64,000 nucleotides of DNA from CAVUAF01 sp964460655 (GTDB taxonomy: Bacteria > Acidobacteriota > Terriglobia > Terriglobales > Acidobacteriaceae). Under the pieces are notes generated by a model. The model saw only the letters and a list, made by a program, of their open reading frames with translations. It was not told the DNA's origin and did no database searches. The translations under genes were made by a program, and so were the position numbers. Where the stretch lies: positions 15,529 to 79,528 of the forward strand of contig CAYWSH010000003.1 of NCBI GenBank assembly GCA_964460655.1. Direction: 5' to 3'. This document shows positions 8,823 through 15,333 of this stretch, in pieces; position 1 is the first letter of the stretch, and the number at the start of each line of letters is the position of its first letter.

Positions 8823-10325
8823 ATGTTGCGCAGTCAGAAATCACTCATCCTGCTCGCCCTCGTAACCTCCCTCATCGGCAACCTGCATGGCCAGAACGGA
8901 CGCGGTAACGACCAGATCCGCAGCAGCGTGCCCGCAGCCAACCAGCGAGTCGGCAATCCTCCCAACGTGGTGGCGCCGGGGTTCTTCCTGAGCCGCGTCG
9001 CGCAAGGAACGGACCCGCTCGAGAATCCATCGGGCGTGATCACGCAGTTCGGGTTTCTCAGCGATGCAACCAAGACCGAGGCGGACGAGAACACCTACCT
9101 CGTGCTCGAACACAATCCCGGAGGTCCGACGCCGAACTACGATTACGGCCGTCGTTTCCTGTTCCAGGGACATGAGAACAGCGGGAACAAGGCGTATGTG
9201 ACGCGCATCAACCTGGATGTGACGGACGCGGCACATCGCATCACTCTGCTGACGCCGGTGGGCAGCGACGCACTGACACACTTCAATTCGATCGACGGTT
9301 CCACGTGGGACCCGTTCACGCACACACTGTTGTTCACGCAGGAAGCGGGCGCGAACGGCGGAGTGATCGAGATCACACTCGACTGGCCGGTGACGGTGCG
9401 GACACTCGACGGGATCCTCGGCAAGGGCGGCTACGAAGGCATTCATCCTGACGACCGCGGGAACCTGTTCATCGTGGAAGACGTCGGCGGCACAACGGTA
9501 GCCAGTACGGCGAAGCAGCCGAACTCGTTCATCTATCGCTTTGTGCCGCAAGATGCGAGCGACCTGAGCCAGGGCGGAAAGCTGCAGGCACTGCAGGTGA
9601 GTATCGACGGCGTGCCGCTCGTATTCCATCCGGGCCGGGCGGCGAGTGACGTGGTGTCGGTGGAGCAGCTCAAGCTGCACACGCCCGGCACGTCGTATCC
9701 GGCGAAGTGGATCACGGTGCATGACACGGCCGTGGACGGGACCAGCCCGTTCAGCGCCAACGCGCTGGCGAAGACCCGGGGCGCAACTCCGCTCAAACGG
9801 CCGGAGAACGGACAGTTCCTGCCGGGATCGGACTTCCACACTTTCTTCTTCGACACGACCGGCGACACGAACGCGACCGCGGGCGGCGATCCCGCGCTGG
9901 CGGCGCGCGGCGCGTGGGGCGCGATCTGGCGGCTCGACCTCGACGGTACACGCGACCAGGGAACGCTTGCCATCTTCGTGCTCGGCACGGCGGAGCAGAA
10001 CTCGTTCGACAATCTCGCGTTCGTCGATACCAAGACCCTGCTGGCCGCCGAAGACCGCGGCGACACGCTGCATGGACAACTGAACACGCTGGATTCCATC
10101 TGGGCGTACGACGTGCGCGGCACAACGCCGAACGCGCGCCGCTTCCTGGCGCTCGGCCAGGATGTGCTGGCGACCAGCGAAGACAACGAACCGACGGGCC
10201 TGCACGTCTCGGAGGGAGACACGCGCGCGCAGGGCATGCAAGGCAAGCCGCAGAATCCGACGTCGGCGCGCTGGTTCTTCACGCAGCAGCATGGGATGAA
10301 CCAGGTGTGGGAGATCATGCGGTAA
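8823..10325 (+). CDS. Secreted PhoX-like (DUF839) phosphatase
   Basis: 500 aa with a signal peptide (LILLALVTSLIGNLHG/Q). Family-type motifs are visible in order: LVLEHNPGG, FLFQGHENSG, HFNSIDGSTWDP, YEGIHPDDRGNLFIVEDVGG, QNSFDNLAF and LAAEDRGD. PhoX enzymes are calcium/iron-dependent exported phosphatases that release phosphate from phosphate esters. AAGGAG lies 9-14 bp before the ATG. The upstream 11-bp repeats support phosphate control, and the neighbouring lipid-remodelling and PhoB-like genes fit the same regulon. The lack of a clear twin-arginine signal, usual in classic PhoX, is a caution; a more distant DUF839 role is possible. Confidence 0.72.
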   Translation: MLRSQKSLILLALVTSLIGNLHGQNGRGNDQIRSSVPAANQRVGNPPNVVAPGFFLSRVAQGTDPLENPSGVITQFGFLSDATKTEADENTYLVLEHNPGGPTPNYDYGRRFLFQGHENSGNKAYVTRINLDVTDAAHRITLLTPVGSDALTHFNSIDGSTWDPFTHTLLFTQEAGANGGVIEITLDWPVTVRTLDGILGKGGYEGIHPDDRGNLFIVEDVGGTTVASTAKQPNSFIYRFVPQDASDLSQGGKLQALQVSIDGVPLVFHPGRAASDVVSVEQLKLHTPGTSYPAKWITVHDTAVDGTSPFSANALAKTRGATPLKRPENGQFLPGSDFHTFFFDTTGDTNATAGGDPALAARGAWGAIWRLDLDGTRDQGTLAIFVLGTAEQNSFDNLAFVDTKTLLAAEDRGDTLHGQLNTLDSIWAYDVRGTTPNARRFLALGQDVLATSEDNEPTGLHVSEGDTRAQGMQGKPQNPTSARWFFTQQHGMNQVWEIMR

Positions 10326-10402
10326 GAGCGGAGCAGAGTGAGGGTCCCGGTCGGGGAGTTGCGAGCGGCCGGGACCTGCAGCCGGCCACAACCGACACGC
10401 AT

Positions 10403-10456
10403 TTCACCAAGATTTCACGTGCGCTTCATGATGCGTTAAAGCGACTGCCCTAAAAT
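10403..10456 (+). promoter_or_regulatory. Four-repeat PhoB-box-like array with -10
   Basis: TTCAC at 10403, TTCAC at 10414, TTCAT at 10425 and TTAAA at 10436 have a strict 11-bp period, followed by TAAAAT at 10451, 15 bp after the last repeat start. No -35 is recognisable, as in PhoB-activated promoters. The predicted start is near 10463, only 20 bp before a strong terminator. Confidence 0.65.
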
Positions 10457-10462
10457 CGGTGC

Positions 10463-10526
10463 ATTACGTTGTCTGCTTTGCGGGAGGACCCAGCGCAAAA
10501 CCGGGCGCTGTTCCTCCATTCTTTTT
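10463..10526 (+). ncRNA. Candidate phosphate-regulated small RNA or attenuated leader
   Basis: The predicted transcript starts about 7 bp after the TAAAAT -10 (10451-10456) and ends at the T-tract of the hairpin at 10483-10526, about 64 nt. No ORF of note fits inside. It could be a free small RNA or a leader whose termination limits read-through to the glycosyltransferase at 10621, which has its own weaker box. This is prediction from sequence only. Confidence 0.4.
10483..10526 (+). terminator. Rho-independent terminator upstream of the glycosyltransferase
   Basis: Stem GGAGGA (10483-10488)/TCCTCC (10512-10517) stacked on CAGCGC (10491-10496)/GCGCTG (10505-10510), loop AAAACCGG, then ATTCTTTTT. 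It is 157 bp beyond the PhoX-like stop and just after the 10403-10456 promoter. Confidence 0.75.
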
Positions 10527-10559
10527 GCCCGTAGCGCGCTTGATTCCCCCAGCCAAGGA

Positions 10560-10602
10560 TTCACGCGGCGTTAACCAGCGCGCCGGAGCGGTGCGCTACG
10601 TT
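10560..10602 (+). promoter_or_regulatory. Second, weaker PhoB-box-like element before the glycosyltransferase
   Basis: TTCAC at 10560 and TTAAC at 10571 are 11 bp apart. A -10-like TACGTT begins at 10597, which is 26 bp (15 plus one 11-bp period) after the last clear repeat, so the intervening unit at 10582 would be degenerate. Confidence 0.4.
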
Positions 10603-10620
10603 CCGACAGAGGTGTGAAGG

Positions 10621-11832
10621 ATGCTTGCCTTGGCTGATACGGCGACTGCCGTGGACCGACTTGCGGTGAGCGGGCGCGCGCGCATCCTGATCGCTTACTT
10701 CGATGCCGGCGGCGGACACCGAGCGGCAGCGAACGCGTTGCGCAGCGTGGTCGAAGAGCAGGGACGCGCGTGGGATATCGAGCTCGTGAATCTGCAAACC
10801 GTGCTCGACAGCATCGATCCTTTTCTCAAGGTGACCGGCATCCGGCTGCAAGACCTGTTCAACCGGACGATCGGCGCGGGGTGGACGCTGGGCGCGCGAC
10901 AGATGCTGCCGGTGCTGCATGGGATCATCCGGGCACGGCATCGCGCGGGCGTGCGGGCGCTCGCGCGCTTCTGGACAGAGCAGCGGCCTGACGTGCTGGT
11001 CTCGGTCGTACCGAACCTGAATCGCACACTGGCGGAGAGTCTGCGGACCGCGCTGCCCGGCGTGCCGTTCGTAACGGTCCTCACCGACCTGGCCGATCTC
11101 CCACCACACTTCTGGATGGAGAGGGAGTCGGAGCACATCATCTGCGGGACGGAGCGCGCGGCGCAGCAGGCCGAAGCGATGGGGCATGGCACGCGCACGC
11201 GTCGCGTCTCGGGCATGATCCTGCATCCGAAGTTCTACGAAGCGATGCGGGTGGAGCGAGCGCAGGAGCGCGCCACGCTGGGCCTTCGTCCCGACGTTCC
11301 GACGGCGCTCGTCCTGTTCGGCGGGCAAGGATCGCGCCGCATGCGCGTGGTGGCTGAGTCGTTGCGCCACTGCCGACGCGTGATGCAGGCGATCTTCATC
11401 TGCGGACACAACGAAAAGCTCGCTGCTGAGTTGCGCACGGCGGACCTCCCGTATCCGAATGTGGTGATCGACTTTACAAAGGAAGTGCCGCGCTACATGG
11501 CGATCAGCGACTTCTTCATCGGCAAGCCTGGGCCGGCCAGCGTGAGCGAAGCGGTGCACATGGGCTTGCCGGTCATCGTGGAGCGCAATGCGTGGACGCT
11601 GCCGCAGGAGCGCTACAACGCGGAGTGGATCGAAGAGAAGGGCGTCGGGCTGGTGCTGGGGAACTTCAACGAACTGGGGACGGCGGTGGACCGCTTGCTG
11701 AACGGCTCGGACCTGCAAGCGCTGCAAGTGCGGACGCGCGGCATCCGGAACCGCGCCGTGTTCGAGATCCCGGAGGTGCTGGACGGCATCCTGCGCGAGT
11801 CGCAGCACGGCGTTGACAGGATTACTAAGTGA
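10621..11832 (+). CDS. Diacylglycerol glycosyltransferase, MGDG-synthase-like (GT28)
   Basis: 403 aa. The N-terminal MGDG-synthase domain has the hallmark IAYFDAGGGHRAAANALRS near residue 25. The C-terminal GT28-type nucleotide-sugar site has GKPGPASVSEAVHMGLPVIV and a PQERYNAEW region. Relatives such as UgtP/MgdA and Pgt add sugar to diacylglycerol to form glycolipids at the cytoplasmic membrane. AGAGGTGTGAAGG precedes the ATG. Two PhoB-like boxes lie upstream and a PlcP-like phospholipase candidate follows, matching the known pathway in which phospholipids are replaced by glycolipids under phosphate limitation. The family is firm; the sugar donor and acceptor are inferred. Confidence 0.87.
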   Translation: MLALADTATAVDRLAVSGRARILIAYFDAGGGHRAAANALRSVVEEQGRAWDIELVNLQTVLDSIDPFLKVTGIRLQDLFNRTIGAGWTLGARQMLPVLHGIIRARHRAGVRALARFWTEQRPDVLVSVVPNLNRTLAESLRTALPGVPFVTVLTDLADLPPHFWMERESEHIICGTERAAQQAEAMGHGTRTRRVSGMILHPKFYEAMRVERAQERATLGLRPDVPTALVLFGGQGSRRMRVVAESLRHCRRVMQAIFICGHNEKLAAELRTADLPYPNVVIDFTKEVPRYMAISDFFIGKPGPASVSEAVHMGLPVIVERNAWTLPQERYNAEWIEEKGVGLVLGNFNELGTAVDRLLNGSDLQALQVRTRGIRNRAVFEIPEVLDGILRESQHGVDRITK

Positions 11833-11837
11833 GTACC

Positions 11838-11891
11838 TTCATGGGAGATTCACGCGACATTCACTCAGAATTAACCGCATTGCGGTAAGAG
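11838..11891 (+). promoter_or_regulatory. Four-repeat PhoB-box-like array with -10, leaderless promoter
   Basis: TTCAT 11838, TTCAC 11849, TTCAC 11860 and TTAAC 11871, all 11 bp apart, then TAAGAG at 11886, 15 bp after the last repeat start. The predicted start falls at about 11898, the A of the next ATG, and no Shine-Dalgarno sequence is present. Confidence 0.62.
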
Positions 11892-11897
11892 TGGTGC

Positions 11898-12671
11898 ATG
11901 CAGGTTGTGGTGGCTGACACGCTGCTGATCTCCGACATCCATCTCGGATCGGAACTGAGCCGCGCGGCCGAAGCGCGCCGGTTGCTGAAGCAGGCGTCGT
12001 ACCGGCGGCTCGTCCTGCTCGGCGACATCTTCTGCGACCTGAACTTTCGCCGGCTGAAGAAAGAGGATTGGGCGTTCCTCTCGTATATCCGCAAACTGTC
12101 GAATCCGAAGCGCGGCATCGAGGTCGTGTGGGTGGAAGGGAACCACGATCACGGACTCGTGGAGGTGATGTCGCACCTGGTGGGCGTGCGCGCCTATCGC
12201 GAGTACAGCTGGAGCGACCGCTTCCACCGGTATGTGGCGGTGCACGGTCATCAGTTCGATCGCTTCCTCATCAACAACGCATTGCTGAGCCGCGTGGGGG
12301 AGTTCGTCTACCTGCATCTGCAGCGGTTCGATCGAGAAGGCAATCCCTTCTCACGCTGGCTCGATCGCGTGAATTCCCAATGGCTGCGGCTGACGCCCAA
12401 GGTAGCAGCGGGCGCCCTGGCGCATGCGCGCGCGCGGGGCGCTGACGTGATCTTCTGTGGCCACACGCACGAAGCACTGAGGCTGGAGCGGGAGGGCATC
12501 CTCTACGTGAATACCGGTTGCTGGACGCATCACCATCCCACCTTCGTCACCGTGACCAACGGAAAAGTAGAGCTGCACTACTTCGTCAACGAGGAAACTC
12601 TGAGCAGCGAAGTCCTGGAAGATCGCGATGAAAAGATGCTGCTGCCCGAGCCCGATCTGGAGATCGCATAG
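11898..12671 (+). CDS. Calcineurin-like phosphoesterase, LpxH/PlcP type
   Basis: 257 aa with the complete dimetal phosphoesterase motif set: SDIHLG near residue 12, GDIF, GNHDH, HGHQFD and GHTHEA, and a C-terminal YVNTGCW. This subgroup (COG2908-like) includes UDP-2,3-diacylglucosamine pyrophosphatase LpxH and the phosphate-starvation phospholipase C PlcP. A PhoB-like box directly upstream and the preceding diacylglycerol glycosyltransferase favour PlcP, which would cleave phospholipids to diacylglycerol for the transferase. An LpxH role in lipid A synthesis remains possible. The mRNA is predicted to be leaderless, with the promoter -10 six bases before the ATG. The Nudix gene follows after 12 bp. 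Confidence 0.88.
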   Translation: MQVVVADTLLISDIHLGSELSRAAEARRLLKQASYRRLVLLGDIFCDLNFRRLKKEDWAFLSYIRKLSNPKRGIEVVWVEGNHDHGLVEVMSHLVGVRAYREYSWSDRFHRYVAVHGHQFDRFLINNALLSRVGEFVYLHLQRFDREGNPFSRWLDRVNSQWLRLTPKVAAGALAHARARGADVIFCGHTHEALRLEREGILYVNTGCWTHHHPTFVTVTNGKVELHYFVNEETLSSEVLEDRDEKMLLPEPDLEIA

Positions 12672-12683
12672 TGAAGCCCGCCG

Positions 12684-13148
12684 ATGCCATCGCCTGAGAT
12701 CAATCGTCAAGTCGCGGCGGTCTGCTACCGGAAGTCGCCGGCGGGGACGGAGTTTCTCCTGGTCCGGACGACGGGTGGGCGTTGGACGTTTCCCAAAGGG
12801 AACTCGCGGCCCGGGAAGAATGCAGCACGCGAGGCGGCCCGTGAAGCCTACGAAGAAGCCGGCGCCATCGGCGTGTGCGAGCGCGCGCCGCTGGCGGTGT
12901 ACCGGCACGTAAAGGCGGGCTGGGACAGCTGGCCACGGCTGGAATATGAAGTCGTCGCGTTCCTAATGCAGGTGTCGCTTACGGTGCGGAACCGCGAAGC
13001 GGCACGCACGCCGCGCTGGTTCTCGCCGGACGAGGCGAAGGAGCGGCTCGCCACCGGGCGCTCCACCGAACTCGCCGCCGAGTTGATGCGGATCATCGAG
13101 CTGGCAGTGAAAGACGTGCGCGCCTCCCGCGCACGGCACAGCGCCTGA
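12684..13148 (+). CDS. Nudix hydrolase
   Basis: 154 aa, the normal size of a single Nudix domain. The Nudix helix REAYEEAGA carries the metal-binding Glu residues and is preceded by FPKGNSRPGK, the PKG-type variant seen in diphosphoinositol/diadenosine polyphosphate hydrolases; the first Glu of the canonical box is Lys here. It would hydrolyse a nucleoside diphosphate derivative; substrate unknown. It begins 12 bp after the phosphoesterase and is probably co-transcribed with it, so it may share the phosphate response. No strong ribosome-binding site is visible. Confidence 0.87.
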   Translation: MPSPEINRQVAAVCYRKSPAGTEFLLVRTTGGRWTFPKGNSRPGKNAAREAAREAYEEAGAIGVCERAPLAVYRHVKAGWDSWPRLEYEVVAFLMQVSLTVRNREAARTPRWFSPDEAKERLATGRSTELAAELMRIIELAVKDVRASRARHSA

Positions 13149-13153
13149 TATCC

Positions 13154-13208
13154 AAAGAAAAAGGGCGCCGTTGCAGCGCCCATCAGCAGGGTAGGAAGGT
13201 TCCGCACG
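13154..13208 (-). ncRNA. Possible small RNA ending in a minus-strand terminator
   Basis: A hairpin GGGCGC (13163-13168)/GCGCCC (13176-13181) is followed on the minus strand by TTTTTCTTT, yet no minus-strand gene ends here. A -10-like TATTAC lies at 13220-13215 (minus), giving a transcript of about 55 nt. Upstream on the same strand, TTCAT occurs twice 11 bp apart (13265-13261 and 13254-13250), but not at the -10 spacing of the other boxes. Weak evidence. Confidence 0.25.
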
Positions 13209-13371
13209 AAGTTTGTAATAGGCGGATGTTGGCGCGGAATCACGCCACGATGAAAATCTGATGAATTCTTGCCCGTTGCCTCTGAAATCTTCCACCGCGC
13301 TGGAAAAGCTGTGCGAATCGCGCATCATTAATGCAGTGTTACAACGCGCGCTGGGAGCCCATTCGCGACGA

Positions 13372-13403
13372 TTCACAATCGTTTAATGTGGCGGCGCTAC
13401 CTT
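13372..13403 (+). promoter_or_regulatory. PhoB-box-like promoter of the response regulator
   Basis: TTCAC at 13372 and TTAAT at 13383 are 11 bp apart, then TACCTT at 13398, again 15 bp after the last repeat start. The predicted start is about 13410-13411, coincident with the ATG, implying a leaderless mRNA and self-regulation. Confidence 0.55.
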
Positions 13404-13410
13404 CGGTGGC

Positions 13411-14112
13411 ATGACGCACCTGATCTACCTGGTCGAGGATGACGTCGACATCCTGCGCTTGCAGCGTCACGGCCTGGAAGCGGCCGGCTTTCAAGTATCC
13501 ACTTTCACGTCAGCGTTCGGAGTGCTCGAGGCGGCACTCAAGGATTCACCGTCGCTCGTGGTGCTCGACATCATGTTGCCCGGCGGAGACGGGCTTGACC
13601 TGTGCCGGCGCATCCGCCAGTCACCTGCGCTGAACTCGCTGCCGGTCATCTTCCTGACGGCGAAGACCGCGGAGAGCGACCGGGTCCACGGGCTCGAGAT
13701 CGGCGGCGACGACTACATGACCAAGCCGTTCAGCCCGCGCGAATTCGTGGCGCGAGTGAAGGCGGTGCTGCGCCGGTTCGAGCGTCCGCTGCCAAAAAAA
13801 GTGATCGAAGCGGGCGACCTGCGTATCGATGCCGGCGCGATGAAGCTGGTGGTGCGGGGGGCGCCCGTGGTGACCACGACCACGGAGTTCCGGCTGCTCG
13901 AGTATCTGGCGCGGCATCCGGGACAGGTGTTCACCCGCGACCAACTATTGGACGCAGTGTGGCGCGACACGCAGTTCGTGACGCCACGGTCGATCGACGT
14001 TTACGTGCGCAAGCTGCGCGAGAAGATCGAGCGCGCGCCCGAGGACCCGGAATACCTGGTGACGATCCGCGGCGCAGGTTATCGCTTCGAGGTGCCCGGT
14101 CAGGCCCGTTGA
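13411..14112 (+). CDS. OmpR/PhoB-family response regulator
   Basis: 233 aa. Receiver domain (about 1-120) with acidic pair VEDDVD, phospho-Asp in VVLDIMLPGGDG, Thr in FLTAKTAES and Lys in MTKPFSPRE. C-terminal winged helix (about 135-230) with TTTEFRLLEYLARHPGQVFTR, SIDVYVRKLREKIE and the wing GAGYRFE. The overall shape is that of PhoB. No sensor kinase is adjacent. Its own upstream region carries the same 11-bp-period repeats as three nearby genes, which suggests it is the local PhoB and regulates itself. The family is certain; the PhoB role is inferred. Confidence 0.93.
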   Translation: MTHLIYLVEDDVDILRLQRHGLEAAGFQVSTFTSAFGVLEAALKDSPSLVVLDIMLPGGDGLDLCRRIRQSPALNSLPVIFLTAKTAESDRVHGLEIGGDDYMTKPFSPREFVARVKAVLRRFERPLPKKVIEAGDLRIDAGAMKLVVRGAPVVTTTTEFRLLEYLARHPGQVFTRDQLLDAVWRDTQFVTPRSIDVYVRKLREKIERAPEDPEYLVTIRGAGYRFEVPGQAR

Positions 14113-14146
14113 GGCGCACCGCGAGCGGGTACCCGCGTGTCCTCCT

Positions 14147-14407
14147 TCAGTGCGTGTGGTTGGCGATGGCGCGCAGCAGCCATTGCTCGAAGGTCCGGTC
14201 GCTCGGGCAGCGGTCGAGCAACCGGGGCTGGTCTTCGTCGCTGGCGAGCGTCCAGTTCGCGTACTCATCGCGCCCGAGGCGGAAGCGATAGCCGAACGCG
14301 GCGAACTTTACCGTGGTGCCCGCGTGGTAAGAGATGTCGAGCGCATCGCGAACCGTCGCGGAAAGATGCGATTCGAGAAAGTCTCGAAGCTCTTCGTAAT
14401 CACTCAT
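14147..14407 (-). CDS. Small hypothetical protein
   Basis: 86 aa from the ATG at 14407 (MSDYEELRDFLESHL), with GGGAGACC upstream as a ribosome-binding site. No family is recognised. The N-terminal half is helical and acidic; a central KFAAFGYRFRLGRDEYANW segment looks like beta strands. It is probably soluble and cytoplasmic. It lies about 90 bp downstream of the FG-GAP gene on the same strand and convergent with the response regulator. Coding status is supported by the ribosome-binding site and balanced composition only. Confidence 0.5.
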   Translation of the reverse strand: MSDYEELRDFLESHLSATVRDALDISYHAGTTVKFAAFGYRFRLGRDEYANWTLASDEDQPRLLDRCPSDRTFEQWLLRAIANHTH

Positions 14408-14498
14408 CGTAGGGTCTCCCAGAGTGGCCTTCAGCTTGCGTGCGGAGCAAAAGCATCGGCGAACACGATCCAAGGTCGTGCTTTAGGCTTGCTGAGGG

Positions 14499-15149
14499 CT
14501 AGACGACGGGAGGGGCGCGCGACAAGCGCTGCGTGATCGCGCGTGCACGCGGCGGACCGGCGGTCGAAGAAGGATCCAGACTGCGCGCAGAGGGCGGACG
14601 GGTGGATATGCTGACGGCCAGCAACAGGCCGGTCGGATACCGCTGCGGCAGCGAGAGCGCCGCAGGATCGGCGGGCTGCATCGGAGCCAATAACCGCCGG
14701 CAAGGGGATGTGGCGGGCGATGGAAACTCGGCGGGGACGCGGTTGCCGAAGCGCCCGTGCCCGTCGTTCAGCCACACGCCCACGCGCTTGCCGCTGACGG
14801 CCTGCTCGACGACCACGTCGGGGAAGCCATCATTATTCATGTCGCGCGCGGCTACGCTGAGGCCGCGCTCCGGCGATTCCAGCATCAGCTCGGTATTCGC
14901 GCCGCCGCTAAGGTGGAGTTCGATACGGATTCGGGTCTGGTCATGCCGCCAGCCGGATTCAAACAGAACGGCGCCATCCGGCTGCTGGTCGCCATCGAAA
15001 TCGGCGATGGCGAGAGATCGTGCGAGCGGCGTAGGGATGCCGACGCGCGACAACGCCCCCTGGAGGCCATCTTGTGCGGCCGCGCGCTGCACTGCGAGCG
15101 CAAGGGCAAGGACGAGCAGACCGAGATGGAGGAGGCGCGCCTTCATCAT
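14499..15149 (-). CDS. Secreted FG-GAP/VCBS-repeat protein
   Basis: 216 aa with a signal peptide (LLHLGLLVLALALAVQRAAA/Q). Two calcium-binding FG-GAP/VCBS-like blades are visible: IADFDGDQQPDGAVLF and ARDMNNDGFPDVVVEQ, followed by VWLNDGHGRFG. The last 70 residues are Pro/Ser/Arg-rich and low complexity, unlike the repeat domain, so the 3' end may be read through from a formerly shorter gene. It probably acts outside the cytoplasm; function unknown. Divergent from the next gene. Confidence 0.7.
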   Translation of the reverse strand: MMKARLLHLGLLVLALALAVQRAAAQDGLQGALSRVGIPTPLARSLAIADFDGDQQPDGAVLFESGWRHDQTRIRIELHLSGGANTELMLESPERGLSVAARDMNNDGFPDVVVEQAVSGKRVGVWLNDGHGRFGNRVPAEFPSPATSPCRRLLAPMQPADPAALSLPQRYPTGLLLAVSISTRPPSARSLDPSSTAGPPRARAITQRLSRAPPVV

Positions 15150-15257
15150 GCGGGACCCGCTAACGCCGCACAGAATATCAAACCTGCGGCGCTCACTTGA
15201 GGCGGTGGGAAGCTCCAGTCACCAGTCAGGGCGATGCAGCGCATCGGATTTTCCTAT

Positions 15258-15286
15258 TTGTTGCCACCCGTCCAATCGCCTAGGAT
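15258..15286 (+). promoter_or_regulatory. Sigma70-like promoter for secreted protein paralogue B
   Basis: TTGTTG (15258-15263), 17-bp spacer, TAGGAT (15281-15286). The predicted leader starts near 15293 and overlaps an inverted repeat GTTGCTG (15290-15296)/CAGCAAC (15302-15308). Confidence 0.35.
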
Positions 15287-15333
15287 TTCGTTGCTGCGAA
15301 CCAGCAACAACTCCAGATAAGAGACGGACGAGA

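Noticed and set aside
8841..10391. Long minus-strand open frame opposite the PhoX-like gene
   Set aside because: Arg/His-rich, family-less and antisense to a gene with signal peptide, ribosome-binding site and motifs; a high-GC shadow.
13250..13265. Two minus-strand TTCAT units 11 bp apart as a further PhoB box
   Set aside because: No -10-like hexamer at the 15-bp distance seen in the other four sites, and only two units; noted only as weak support for a minus-strand RNA.
14533..15333. N-terminal extension of secreted paralogue B by 267 codons
   Set aside because: The extension is antisense to the FG-GAP gene and has no family content; the signal peptide at 15334 and alignment with paralogue A fix the start.
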